Shown one piece after another: positions 33,221 to 40,645 of a stretch of 40,645 nucleotides of DNA. Source of the stretch: Bacteroidetes bacterium GWF2_49_14. GTDB lineage: Bacteria; Bacteroidota; Bacteroidia; Bacteroidales; UBA12481. Each line of letters opens with the position of its first letter. The stretch's first letter is position 1. A program made the translations under genes and the position numbers. The stretch is taken from the NCBI GenBank assembly GCA_001769295.1, contig MEOR01000053.1, positions 1 through 40,645 on the forward strand, read 5' to 3'. The notes beneath the pieces are model-generated. The model saw only the letters and a program-made list of their open reading frames with translations, did not search any database and was not told where the DNA came from.

Positions 33221-34234
33221 ATGAAGATCGGCGCCATACAATTACCCGAGCGTCCCCTGGTGCTGGCACCGATGGAGGATGTCACGGATCTCCCGTTCCG
33301 GGTTATGTGCAAGCGTTTCGGGGCCGACCTGATGTTTTCCGAGTTTGTTTCCTCAGACGCGCTGATCCGTAATGTGAATTCCACTCTTAAAAAGATGGAG
33401 ATCAGCCCGGAGGAACGCCCATACGGCATACAGCTTTATGGGCGCCAGATCGGTCCGGTGGTGGAGGCTGCAAAAATCGCAGAGGAGCATGGTCCCGACC
33501 TGATCGATCTGAATTTTGGCTGCCCGGTGAAAAAAGTAGCCTTGAAGGGTGCTGGGGCCGGGCTTTTGCGTGATATTCCGCTGATGATCCGCATGACATC
33601 CGAGGTGATTAAGGCAACCGGCCTGCCGGTCACGGTAAAAACCCGTCTCGGATGGGATGACAACAGCAAGGTGATTGTTGAACTGGCTGAACGGTTGCAG
33701 GATACGGGGATTGCCGCCCTGACGATCCATGGCCGTACCCGTGCCCAGATGTATACCGGTGAGGCCGACTGGACCCTGATCGGTGAGGTGAAGAACAACC
33801 CGAGAATGCATATCCCGATCATCGGGAATGGTGACATTGATTCAGCGTCCCGGGCAAAGGAAGCTTTTGACCGGTACGGGGTGGATGCGATTATGATTGG
33901 CCGTGCCGCCATCGCCCGTCCGGCGATTTTCCGTGAAGCCCGCCATTATCTCGACACCGGTGAGTTGCTTCCTCCACTGACGGTGAAGGAACAGGCCGGA
34001 TTGCTGCGTGACCATATCGCACTGGTATCACCCGGACGGGAGGAGCTAAGGGCTGTGCGGTCGATGCGGCGATTTTTTGCGGTATGCTTCAAAGGTCTTC
34101 CTGATTACAAGGAGACGCGCGTCAGGCTTCTGCGGGCTGAAACCTTTGAGGAGGTGGAGAGCATGATCACCTATATTGTGAATCGCTGGGGGGAAATGCA
34201 GGCCTATTCATCGGCCGACCCAGGAGCAAAATAG
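33221..34234 (+). CDS. dusB: tRNA-dihydrouridine synthase DusB
   Basis: The 337-residue flavoenzyme reduces uridines in tRNA D-loops using NADPH. It shows APMEDVTDLPFR, the catalytic Cys in DLNFGCPVKKV, KTRLGWD, the FMN-site HGRTRAQMYTG, and GNGDI with GVDAIMIGRAAIARP. Length and motif order fit the DusB type. Its last 31 bases overlap the convergent permease gene. Confidence 0.95.
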   Translation: MKIGAIQLPERPLVLAPMEDVTDLPFRVMCKRFGADLMFSEFVSSDALIRNVNSTLKKMEISPEERPYGIQLYGRQIGPVVEAAKIAEEHGPDLIDLNFGCPVKKVALKGAGAGLLRDIPLMIRMTSEVIKATGLPVTVKTRLGWDDNSKVIVELAERLQDTGIAALTIHGRTRAQMYTGEADWTLIGEVKNNPRMHIPIIGNGDIDSASRAKEAFDRYGVDAIMIGRAAIARPAIFREARHYLDTGELLPPLTVKEQAGLLRDHIALVSPGREELRAVRSMRRFFAVCFKGLPDYKETRVRLLRAETFEEVESMITYIVNRWGEMQAYSSADPGAK

Positions 34235-35439
34235 CGTTTCTTCATCACCCTGAGAGGGACCCATGCGGCCATCAGTCCAACCAGCCCGACCATCCCGGTT
34301 ACTACCAGAAAATCAGTGAATAGCAGCCTCACCGGATAAATATCCACCACGAAGGAACCGGATGATGGAAAACGCAGGATACCCAGCCACTGTTGTAACA
34401 GGCAGACCACCACCCCCAGGATCAGTCCGGAAACCATCCCGATACCCGTAACCAGCAAGCCTTCCCATAGAAAAATCCGACGGACTGCAGCCCTTCTTGC
34501 ACCCATTCCCTGAATCATCTGCATGTCCGCCCTCTTTTCCAGCATCAGCAGGGTAAGTGAAGAGATCGTATTGAAGGAGGCTATGATCAGAATAAACCCT
34601 AAAATCAAAAAAATCGCCCATTTTTCAGCGGCCATCACCCGGTAAAACTCCGTGTGCTGTTCCAGCCGGTCGGCTACCTTATAATCCGCCCCAAAGAGGC
34701 GGACAATATCTGCCTTGACCTGCGCTATCCGGGCCGTGCCATTTAAGCTGACCTCGAGGGCACTTATTTCGCTCTTTCTGTAGCCGAAAACATCGCGTGC
34801 AAAATCCAGCGGGACAATGAAATACTTGGAATCATATTCCTGCTGGACCGCGAATACTCCCGACGGGAACAAGTACCGGTGATTGATCGCACGGATCGGA
34901 TCCAGAATAATTTTGTCGGTGCGCCTGGGGACATACACATGAACAGGGTTTATAAAATTAAGCCCGATACCCAGCTGTCCGGCCAGTTCCTGCCCCATCA
35001 CTCCCATCGGAACCCCTTCCTGCTCCAGTTTGAACTCACCATCTATCAGCATGGTATCGATGCCCGAAATCCGTTCAAACTCAGATCCGACCCCTTTAAG
35101 GGTGGCAACCGCCTGCCGGTCTCCGTATTTCAGCAGGGCATTTTCCTCAAGAACGCTGCACCACATGGCTATTCCCGGTATCTTGGACAGGCTTTCGAGG
35201 CGGGTGGAATCAACAGTAAAGGTTTTACCCTCCACCACTGTTATCTTAATCTCCGGATCAAAGGAGTTAAAGAGGGAACGTATGAGGTGATCGAGCCCGT
35301 TGAAGGCGGAAAGAACGATGATCAGAGCCATCGTGCCAAGGGTTATTCCTGCAACGGAAATTCTTGATATCCAGTTGATAATATGCCGTGATCGCCGGGC
35401 TTTTAAGTACCGGAAAGCTATGAAAAGCGGGAGATTCAT
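34204..35439 (-). CDS. LolC/LolE-type ABC transporter permease
   Basis: The 411-residue protein has one N-terminal helix after MNLPLFIAFRYLKARRSR, a periplasmic domain of about 220 residues, and three C-terminal helices. This is the topology of MacB/LolCE-type FtsX-fold permeases. IIASFNTISSLTLLMLEKRADMQMIQGMGA is the signature region. Together with an ATPase encoded elsewhere it would lift lipoproteins from the inner membrane. The start overlaps the rbfA stop (ATGA), showing translational coupling. Confidence 0.85.
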   Translation of the reverse strand: MNLPLFIAFRYLKARRSRHIINWISRISVAGITLGTMALIIVLSAFNGLDHLIRSLFNSFDPEIKITVVEGKTFTVDSTRLESLSKIPGIAMWCSVLEENALLKYGDRQAVATLKGVGSEFERISGIDTMLIDGEFKLEQEGVPMGVMGQELAGQLGIGLNFINPVHVYVPRRTDKIILDPIRAINHRYLFPSGVFAVQQEYDSKYFIVPLDFARDVFGYRKSEISALEVSLNGTARIAQVKADIVRLFGADYKVADRLEQHTEFYRVMAAEKWAIFLILGFILIIASFNTISSLTLLMLEKRADMQMIQGMGARRAAVRRIFLWEGLLVTGIGMVSGLILGVVVCLLQQWLGILRFPSSGSFVVDIYPVRLLFTDFLVVTGMVGLVGLMAAWVPLRVMKKRYFAPGSADE

Positions 35440-35774
35440 TGTTTTAGCAGCACGTCGATCCGTTCGGCATAGTCCATCGAATCATCGATATAAAAGCGGA
35501 GTTCGGGTATATGGCGGACCTGTTTGGCGATTTTCTTTCCCAGTTCAAACCGGATCGTCTTAACATGGCTTTCGAGGTCCTTAACCACCGGCTCTGCCTT
35601 GGCAGAGGGGAATATGCTGAGGTATACCCTGGCCTGACCGAGATCGGGACTTATGCGAACCGCGGTGACGGAGATGAGGCTCCCCTGTCCAAGCTCCTTG
35701 CCGTTTTCACGAAAATATTCGGCCAGCTCCTTTTGGATCAGCCGTGAAATTTTCAGCATTCTTGTTGAATCCAT
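35436..35774 (-). CDS. rbfA: Ribosome-binding factor A
   Basis: The start at 35774 (MDSTRMLKISRLIQKELAEY) is supported by AGGAGGAG seven bases upstream and gives 112 residues, normal for RbfA. The KH-like fold shows GSLISVTAVRISPDLGQARVYLSIFPS and RFELGKKIAKQVRHIPELRFYIDDS. It helps 16S rRNA 5'-end maturation in cold or fast growth. Its stop overlaps the permease start by four bases. Confidence 0.95.
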   Translation of the reverse strand: MDSTRMLKISRLIQKELAEYFRENGKELGQGSLISVTAVRISPDLGQARVYLSIFPSAKAEPVVKDLESHVKTIRFELGKKIAKQVRHIPELRFYIDDSMDYAERIDVLLKQ

Positions 35775-35839
35775 TACGCTCCTCCTGTCGGTTAATTGGA
35801 CCCCCAAAGGTAATCAAACCCAACTAAAGGAGGAATTCC

Positions 35840-35847
35840 TATCTTTG
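35840..35847 (+). promoter_or_regulatory. -7 promoter element of trpS
   Basis: TATCTTTG is a full match to TAnnTTTG, 28 bp before the start codon; no TTTG is seen at the -33 position. Confidence 0.45.
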
Positions 35848-35875
35848 CCCCGGTTTCAGAAAGGACAAAATAAGC

Positions 35876-36868
35876 ATGAAGGAAACAGTACTCAGCGGCA
35901 TACGATCAACCGGGAATCTCCACCTGGGCAACTATTTCGGAGCCATCCGCAACTTTGTAAAGATGCAGCAGGAATATAACTGCTATTTTTTTGTTGCCGA
36001 CTGGCATTCCCTAACCACGCATCCCACCCCGGCCGACCTGCATGGCAATGTGCGGACGGTGCTGGCAGAGTACCTGGCCTGCGGAATTGATCCTGAAGCA
36101 GCCACTCTCTATGTACAGAGCGATGTTCCGGAGATTGCCGAGCTGTACCTTCTGATGAACATGAATGCATATGTTGGTGAACTTCAGCGTACCACTTCCT
36201 TCAAGGACAAAGTAAGGAAGCAGCCCGACAACGTGAATGCCGGACTATTGACCTATCCGGTACTCATGGGCGCCGATATTATCATTCACCGGGCCAACAA
36301 GGTGCCGGTGGGCAAGGACCAGGAGCAGAATATTGAGATGGCCCGGAAGTTTGCGCGCCGTTTCAACACCCTGTATGGCATTGAATATTTTCCCGAGCCG
36401 GAGGGATTCAGTTTCACCGGTAACCTGATTAAGATTCCGGGGCTCGACGGCACCGGAAAGATGGGGAAATCCGAAGGCAATGCCGTGAACCTGGCCGATG
36501 ACGAAAAGACAATCCGGAAAAAGGTTATGAGTGCAGTTACCGACAGCGGTCCAACTAAAAAGCACCAGAAACCGGCAGAGCCGATCGCCAATCTTTTTGC
36601 CCTCATGGATGTGGTCAGCACCCCTGATACCGTTGCTCATTTTAAACATCTTTATTCAGAATGCGATATCCGCTACGGAGATCTTAAGAAGCAGCTCGCC
36701 GAAGATATCCTCAAAGTCACCCTTCCGATCCGCGAACGAATTCTGGGGATCAGCAACGATTCCGCTTACCTGAAGAAAGTGGTCAGGCTGGGCGCTGAAA
36801 AGGCCCGCGAAAGCGCCGGGAAGACGCTGAGGGAAGTTAGAGAGATTATTGGGTTTAGAGAATTTTAA
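35876..36868 (+). CDS. trpS: Tryptophanyl-tRNA synthetase
   Basis: The 330-residue class I synthetase charges tRNA-Trp. The HIGH-type motif is GNLHLGNYFGA and the KMSKS-type motif is GKMGKSEGNAVNLAD, with Gly in place of the first Ser as in many TrpRS. VADWHSLTTHP and GADIIIHRANKVPVGKDQEQ complete the signature. The TAA stop opens a heptamer array shared with the convergent nadB. Confidence 0.96.
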   Translation: MKETVLSGIRSTGNLHLGNYFGAIRNFVKMQQEYNCYFFVADWHSLTTHPTPADLHGNVRTVLAEYLACGIDPEAATLYVQSDVPEIAELYLLMNMNAYVGELQRTTSFKDKVRKQPDNVNAGLLTYPVLMGADIIIHRANKVPVGKDQEQNIEMARKFARRFNTLYGIEYFPEPEGFSFTGNLIKIPGLDGTGKMGKSEGNAVNLADDEKTIRKKVMSAVTDSGPTKKHQKPAEPIANLFALMDVVSTPDTVAHFKHLYSECDIRYGDLKKQLAEDILKVTLPIRERILGISNDSAYLKKVVRLGAEKARESAGKTLREVREIIGFREF

Positions 36869-36948
36869 GGCTCAAGGCACAAGGCGCAAGGCGCAAGTAA
36901 GGTGAACGAACCCTTACTTGTGCCTTGTGCCTTGTGCCTTGTGCCTTA
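36866..36948. repeat. Facing heptamer arrays between trpS and nadB
   Basis: From the trpS stop: TAAGGCT, CAAGGCA, CAAGGCG, CAAGGCG, CAAGTAA. From the nadB stop on the minus strand: TAAGGCA, CAAGGCA, CAAGGCA, CAAGGCA, CAAGTAA. Both stop codons are inside the first unit. The arms pair over about 33 bp with a loop of about 10 bases and probably end transcription from both sides. Confidence 0.92.
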
Positions 36949-38508
36949 TTTTCTGGGATAATCCAGGTTATAGTGTAGTCCCCGGCTCTCTTTCCTCTGC
37001 CGGGCATGCTTGACAATCAGATAGGCTACCTTAATGGCATTCCGTAGTTCGCAAAGCTTCACCGACACGGTTGATCGGGCATAGAGTTCATCCGTTTCCC
37101 TGTATAATATATAGATCCGGTCGATGGCACGCTTGAGGCGGGCATTGGTGCGAACAATCCCGACATAGTTTGTCATGATGGACTGCAGTTCGCGGGTGCT
37201 TTGGGTGATGAGAACCATCTCTTCGGGGATCCTGGTGCCGGTATCGTCCCATTTCGGGATACCCTGCTGCCATTTTATTTCCTGAATTTTGCCGATTGAG
37301 TCTATTGCCGCGCGGTGTGCAAACACCACTGCCTCCAGCAGCGAATTGGAGGCCAGGCGGTTGGCTCCGTGAAGGCCCGTACAGGCCACTTCACCCGCAG
37401 CATAGAGGTTACGGATGGTTGTCTGTCCGTTCTCATCCGTATAAATTCCACCGCCAAGATAATGCGCTGCCGGAACCACCGGAATCGGCCGGGTGGTCAT
37501 GTCAATGCCAATTGAGAGGCACTTTTTGTGAATATTGGGGAAATGGTCTTTCAGTTCTTCTGCATTGAGATGGGTACAATCCAGCAGGACGTAATCCTCG
37601 CCGCGGTTTTTCAACTCGGTATCAATGGCCCTGGCGACGATATCCCTGGAAGCCAGCGAGCCCCGGGGGTCATACTTATTCATGAATTCGACGCCGTCCT
37701 GCGTCTTGAGTATTCCACCAAAACCTCGTACTGCCTCAGTAATGAGGTAAGAAGGCCTTTCTCCCGGATTGTAGAGACTGGTAGGATGGAACTGGAAGAA
37801 CTCGGTATTGGCTACATAGGCCTTGGCCCGATAGGCCATTGCGATCCCATCTCCGGTTGCAATGGGGGGATTGGTGGTGGTCTGATAAATATATCCGCTG
37901 CCGCCGGTAGCCAGGAGGGTGACTTTGGAAAGGATCGTCTCAACCTTGTTGGTTTCAATGTTAAGGGTATAGGCGCCGAAGCATTCAATACCGGGATTTC
38001 CCCTGAAAACCGGACGGCCCAGATGATGCTGAGTAATCAGGTCAAGCGCGAAGGATTTTTCAAAAATGGTGATGTTGGGATGGTTCCGCACATTGCTCGA
38101 CAGGGCGCGCATGATTTCGGCTCCGGTATTGTCCTTGTGATGCAGGATCCGGTGTTCCGAATGGCCGCCTTCACGGTTCAGGTTGAACTTGCCATCGGTG
38201 TTCCGGTCGAAATTGGCTCCCCATTCGATCAGATTTTCAATCTGTTCAGGTGCTTCCTTAACCACCATCCGCACGATTTTCTCATCACAGAGACCGTCAC
38301 CGGCGAAAAGCGTATCCTGAACGTGCTTCTCCATATTGTCCGGTGCATACATCACGGAGGCAATGCCACCCTGGGCATACCAGGTATTGGTCTCCTCCAG
38401 AACGGTCTTGGAAATCAGGATAACCTTACCGTGATCCGCTACCTGCAGGGCAAATGACATTCCTGCGAGGCCGCTTCCGATCACCAAAAAATCTGTTTTG
38501 TGCTCCAT
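36946..38508 (-). CDS. nadB: L-aspartate oxidase
   Basis: The start at 38508 (MEHKTDFLVIGSGLAGM) gives 520 residues, the usual size. The FAD-binding GxGxxG is followed by NTWYAQGGIAS, FQFHPTSLYN and GEVACTGLHGANRLASNSLLEA, which define NadB within the fumarate reductase/aspartate oxidase superfamily. It oxidises aspartate to iminoaspartate, the first step of de novo NAD synthesis; under anaerobiosis fumarate serves as acceptor. nadA and nadC are not in the window. Confidence 0.95.
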   Translation of the reverse strand: MEHKTDFLVIGSGLAGMSFALQVADHGKVILISKTVLEETNTWYAQGGIASVMYAPDNMEKHVQDTLFAGDGLCDEKIVRMVVKEAPEQIENLIEWGANFDRNTDGKFNLNREGGHSEHRILHHKDNTGAEIMRALSSNVRNHPNITIFEKSFALDLITQHHLGRPVFRGNPGIECFGAYTLNIETNKVETILSKVTLLATGGSGYIYQTTTNPPIATGDGIAMAYRAKAYVANTEFFQFHPTSLYNPGERPSYLITEAVRGFGGILKTQDGVEFMNKYDPRGSLASRDIVARAIDTELKNRGEDYVLLDCTHLNAEELKDHFPNIHKKCLSIGIDMTTRPIPVVPAAHYLGGGIYTDENGQTTIRNLYAAGEVACTGLHGANRLASNSLLEAVVFAHRAAIDSIGKIQEIKWQQGIPKWDDTGTRIPEEMVLITQSTRELQSIMTNYVGIVRTNARLKRAIDRIYILYRETDELYARSTVSVKLCELRNAIKVAYLIVKHARQRKESRGLHYNLDYPRK

Positions 38509-38544
38509 GGTGGCTAAAAATCGGGTAAAATTAAGGATTTCCCC

Positions 38545-38552
38545 TATTTTTG
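38545..38552 (+). promoter_or_regulatory. -7 promoter element of glyS
   Basis: TATTTTTG is a full -7 match, 27 bp before the start codon at 38580, in the 71-bp divergent gap with nadB. Confidence 0.45.
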
Positions 38553-38579
38553 AGGCCGATATACCGATATATATATACA

Positions 38580-40124
38580 ATGAACCAGGAAGAAGTATTT
38601 AAGAAGCTCGTATCGCACTGCAAAGAGTACGGTTTTGTATTTCAGTCGTCGGAGATTTATGACGGGCTGAGTGCCGTGTATGATTATGGCCAGTACGGTG
38701 TTGAGCTCAAGAATAATATCAAGAAATACTGGTGGGACTCCATGGTTCTGCTGCATGAAAACGTGGTCGGACTCGATTCGGCCATTTTCATGCACCCCAC
38801 CATCTGGAAAGCCTCGGGGCATGTCGATGCTTTCAATGATCCGCTGATCGACAACAAGGATTCGAAGAAGCGGTATCGCGCGGATGTGCTGATCGAGGAG
38901 GAGCTGGCAAAACTGGAAGGCAAGATTGACAAGGAGGTAGAGAAGGCCCGTAAACGTTTTGGGGAGACTTTCGATGAAGGCATGTTTCGTCAGACTAACG
39001 GCCGGGTTCTTGAGGTCCAAACCAAATATGACGCCCTGCATGACCGTTTTGCCAAAGCCCTGAATGATGGAAACCTGGATGAGCTGAGGCAGATAATCAT
39101 TGATAATGAGATCGTTTGCCCGGTTTCCGGAACCCGAAACTGGACGGAAGTCAGGCAGTTTAACCTGATGTTTGCCACTGAGATGGGTTCTACCTCAGAT
39201 GGGGCAATGAAAGTTTATCTCCGGCCTGAGACGGCACAGGGTATTTTTGTGAACTACCTGAATGTGCAGAAAACGGGGCGGATGAAGATACCCTTTGGAA
39301 TCGCACAGATTGGGAAAGCATTTCGGAATGAGATCGTCGCACGGCAGTTCATTTTCAGGATGCGCGAATTCGAACAGATGGAGATGCAGTTTTTTGTGAA
39401 GCCGGGCGAGGAATTGAAATGGTTTGAGATCTGGAAGGATATCCGGATCAAGTGGCACCGGGGCATGGGTTTCAATCCGGCTGATTACCGGTTCCACGAC
39501 CATGAAAAGCTGGCACATTATGCCAATGCCGCCACCGACATCGAATACCGCTTCCCGTTTGGATTCAAGGAGGTTGAGGGGATTCATTCCCGGACCGATT
39601 TTGACCTGAGCCGTCATCAGGAATTCTCGGGCCGTAAGATCCAGTATTTTGATCCGGAAGCCAATGAATCCTATATTCCCTATGTGATTGAGACCTCCAT
39701 CGGGGTTGACCGCACCTTCCTGCAGGTGATCGCAGCTTCCTACCATGAGGAGGAGGCGCCCACGGCTGAGGGCGGCACTGATATACGGACCGTTCTGAGG
39801 CTTCCGCCATCGCTGGCACCCGTTAAACTGGCCGTTTTCCCGCTCGTCAAGAAGGACGGACTGCCGGAAATTGCACGCCAGATCATCGATGAACTGAAGT
39901 TCGATTTCTACTGCCAGTACGATGAAAAGGATTCCATAGGCAAGCGCTACCGCCGGCACGATGCGATCGGAACCCCCTATTGTGTTACCGTTGACCACCA
40001 GACCAGCCAGGATAATACCGTCACAATCCGGAACCGCGATACAATGGAGCAGGAACGCATTCCCATTGCCGGATTGCGGGAGATGGTGGGGAGTAAGGTG
40101 AGTTTGAAGAACCTATTAAAGTAA
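38580..40124 (+). CDS. glyS: Glycyl-tRNA synthetase, dimeric class II type
   Basis: The start at 38580 (MNQEEVFKKLVSHC) gives 514 residues. The class II motif regions are RPETAQGIFVNYLNVQ with GIAQIGKAFRNEI and the motif 3 region TSIGVDRTFLQVI. This is the alpha2 form found in Bacteroidetes, eukaryotes and Gram-positives, not the alpha2-beta2 form of E. coli. A C-terminal anticodon-binding domain (LAVFPLVKKDG to the end) is present. Transcribed divergently from nadB. The TAA stop runs into the micro-palindrome cluster. Confidence 0.96.
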   Translation: MNQEEVFKKLVSHCKEYGFVFQSSEIYDGLSAVYDYGQYGVELKNNIKKYWWDSMVLLHENVVGLDSAIFMHPTIWKASGHVDAFNDPLIDNKDSKKRYRADVLIEEELAKLEGKIDKEVEKARKRFGETFDEGMFRQTNGRVLEVQTKYDALHDRFAKALNDGNLDELRQIIIDNEIVCPVSGTRNWTEVRQFNLMFATEMGSTSDGAMKVYLRPETAQGIFVNYLNVQKTGRMKIPFGIAQIGKAFRNEIVARQFIFRMREFEQMEMQFFVKPGEELKWFEIWKDIRIKWHRGMGFNPADYRFHDHEKLAHYANAATDIEYRFPFGFKEVEGIHSRTDFDLSRHQEFSGRKIQYFDPEANESYIPYVIETSIGVDRTFLQVIAASYHEEEAPTAEGGTDIRTVLRLPPSLAPVKLAVFPLVKKDGLPEIARQIIDELKFDFYCQYDEKDSIGKRYRRHDAIGTPYCVTVDHQTSQDNTVTIRNRDTMEQERIPIAGLREMVGSKVSLKNLLK

Positions 40125-40256
40125 TTAATTCGCTTCGCTCACTAATTGGCCTCCCTTCGGTCGGCTAATTGTGGGCTAAAGCCCTAATTAGTGCAAAGCA
40201 CCAATTGGTGAGCGCAGCGAACCATTTAGCCGAGCGAAAGCGAGGCCAATTAATAT
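40125..40256. repeat. Cluster of micro-palindromes joined by TAATT linkers
   Basis: Six small hairpin-like units follow the glyS stop, among them GGGCTAAAGCCC and GTGCAAAGCAC, each joined by TAATT, AATTG or AATTAG. Unit 1 (TTCGCTTCGCTCACTAATTG) recurs inverted as CAATTGGTGAGCGCAGCGAA, and unit 2 (CCTCCCTTCGGTCGGCTAA) recurs inverted as TTAGCCGAGCGAAAGCGAGG. The structure fills the gap to the next gene. Confidence 0.8.
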
Positions 40257-40265
40257 AGTAAAGGT

Positions 40266-40645
40266 ATGAAGAAGCTATTGCGTAGTGTCTTGCCCGAGCT
40301 CCTCATGGTCGCCATCATGGCAGTTCTGGCACTGGCTTTCATGAGCCCTGTTTTTGAAGGTAAAACCCTGTTCCAGAACGATATCGTACAGGCGAAAAAT
40401 ATGGCGTCCGAGGTGAATCAGTTCCAGAAACAAACCGGGGAATATTCGGCCTGGACCAATTCTTCTTTCAGCGGTATGCCCACCTATCAGATCAAGGGTG
40501 CACCAACAAGGAACGTGTTCCAATGGTTGTTTCATGCCTTCAAACTGTTCCTTCCGGGTTACACCGTTGCAATCCTTTTTGTCTGCATGCTTGGATTCTA
40601 TTTCCTCCTGAGAACCCTGAAGCTCGATAAGTGGCTGGCCCTGGC
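40266..40645 (+). CDS. YfhO-like membrane protein, 5' part
   Basis: An ATG at 40266 opens a frame that runs off the window end. The 126 visible residues start MKKLLRSVLPELLMVAIMAV with a first membrane helix (10-26). A periplasmic stretch follows (PVFEGKTLFQNDIVQAKNMA, YSAWTNSSFSGMPTYQIKG), then a second helix from about residue 94. This arrangement matches the Bacteroidetes YfhO family of large polytopic proteins, which relate to glycosyltransferase-type membrane enzymes. Only the N-terminus can be judged. Confidence 0.72.
   Translation, partial: MKKLLRSVLPELLMVAIMAVLALAFMSPVFEGKTLFQNDIVQAKNMASEVNQFQKQTGEYSAWTNSSFSGMPTYQIKGAPTRNVFQWLFHAFKLFLPGYTVAILFVCMLGFYFLLRTLKLDKWLAL

Noticed and set aside
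36866-36948. CRISPR array
   Set aside because: Units are 7 bp with no unique spacers; no cas genes in the window. The same holds for the other short arrays.
37528-38457. 309-codon plus-strand open frame
   Set aside because: It is antisense to nadB and has no recognisable domain; long antisense frames are common opposite GC-rich genes.
39195-39998. 267-codon minus-strand open frame
   Set aside because: It lies wholly opposite glyS, whose motifs and codon use are convincing; no family features in the minus-strand product.

Overview
This window comes from the chromosome of a member of the Bacteroidota (Bacteroidetes), probably an anaerobic Bacteroidales-like lineage known only from environmental genomes. 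Several things point this way. There are two secreted proteins with C-terminal type IX secretion tails. The succinate dehydrogenase/fumarate reductase is of the three-subunit sdhC-sdhA-sdhB type. A tiny THX ribosomal protein is present. Several promoters match the Bacteroidetes pattern (TTTG, about 19-21 bp, TAnnTTTG), and Shine-Dalgarno sequences are mostly absent.

Layout. 1-3.9 kb: CPBP membrane protease, TlpA-like thioredoxin, an unknown conserved protein, and an M24 aminopeptidase P. 4-9.3 kb: a long mannose-6-phosphate isomerase-like protein, convergent with sdhCAB. 9.3-14.2 kb: alpha/beta hydrolase, 5'-nucleotidase-type phosphatase, S41 protease, dCMP deaminase-family enzyme, and the 38-residue THX protein. 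14.2-16.1 kb: a small foreign-looking patch (integrase fragment, orphan DNA methyltransferase, AT-rich spacer) against tRNA-Leu(CAA). 16.2-21.8 kb: tandem paralogous T9SS proteins and a LytTR response regulator. 21.9-27.9 kb: dxs, frr, pyrH, tsf, rpsB, rpsI and rplM, all on the minus strand. 28-35.8 kb: a divergent Gfo/Idh/MocA-like protein, O-antigen ligase family protein, guanine deaminase, 3-methyladenine glycosylase, an outer-membrane protein, DusB, a LolC/E-type permease and RbfA. 35.8-40.6 kb: trpS, nadB, glyS and the start of a YfhO-like membrane protein.

The gene content is mostly ordinary housekeeping; the unusual part is what lies between the genes. Many non-operon intergenic regions are built from short tandem arrays with unit lengths of 6, 7 or 8 bp. 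Read outward from the gene edge, the units are mostly G-rich or purine-rich (for example GGCACAA, GGGGCAT, AGACTAAG, GGTTACC, GGGTGT). They start at or within a few bases of a stop codon, just upstream of a start codon, or exactly at the tRNA 5' end. Where two gene edges face each other, two arms often converge. The unit differs from one boundary to the next. Three genes carry the same kind of array in frame inside their coding sequence, and two loci carry a composite of a G-rich array plus a palindrome bounded by GTAG. I know of no named element with this gene-edge anchoring. I regard it as the best candidate in the window for an undescribed repeat-generating system, although its machinery is not visible here.
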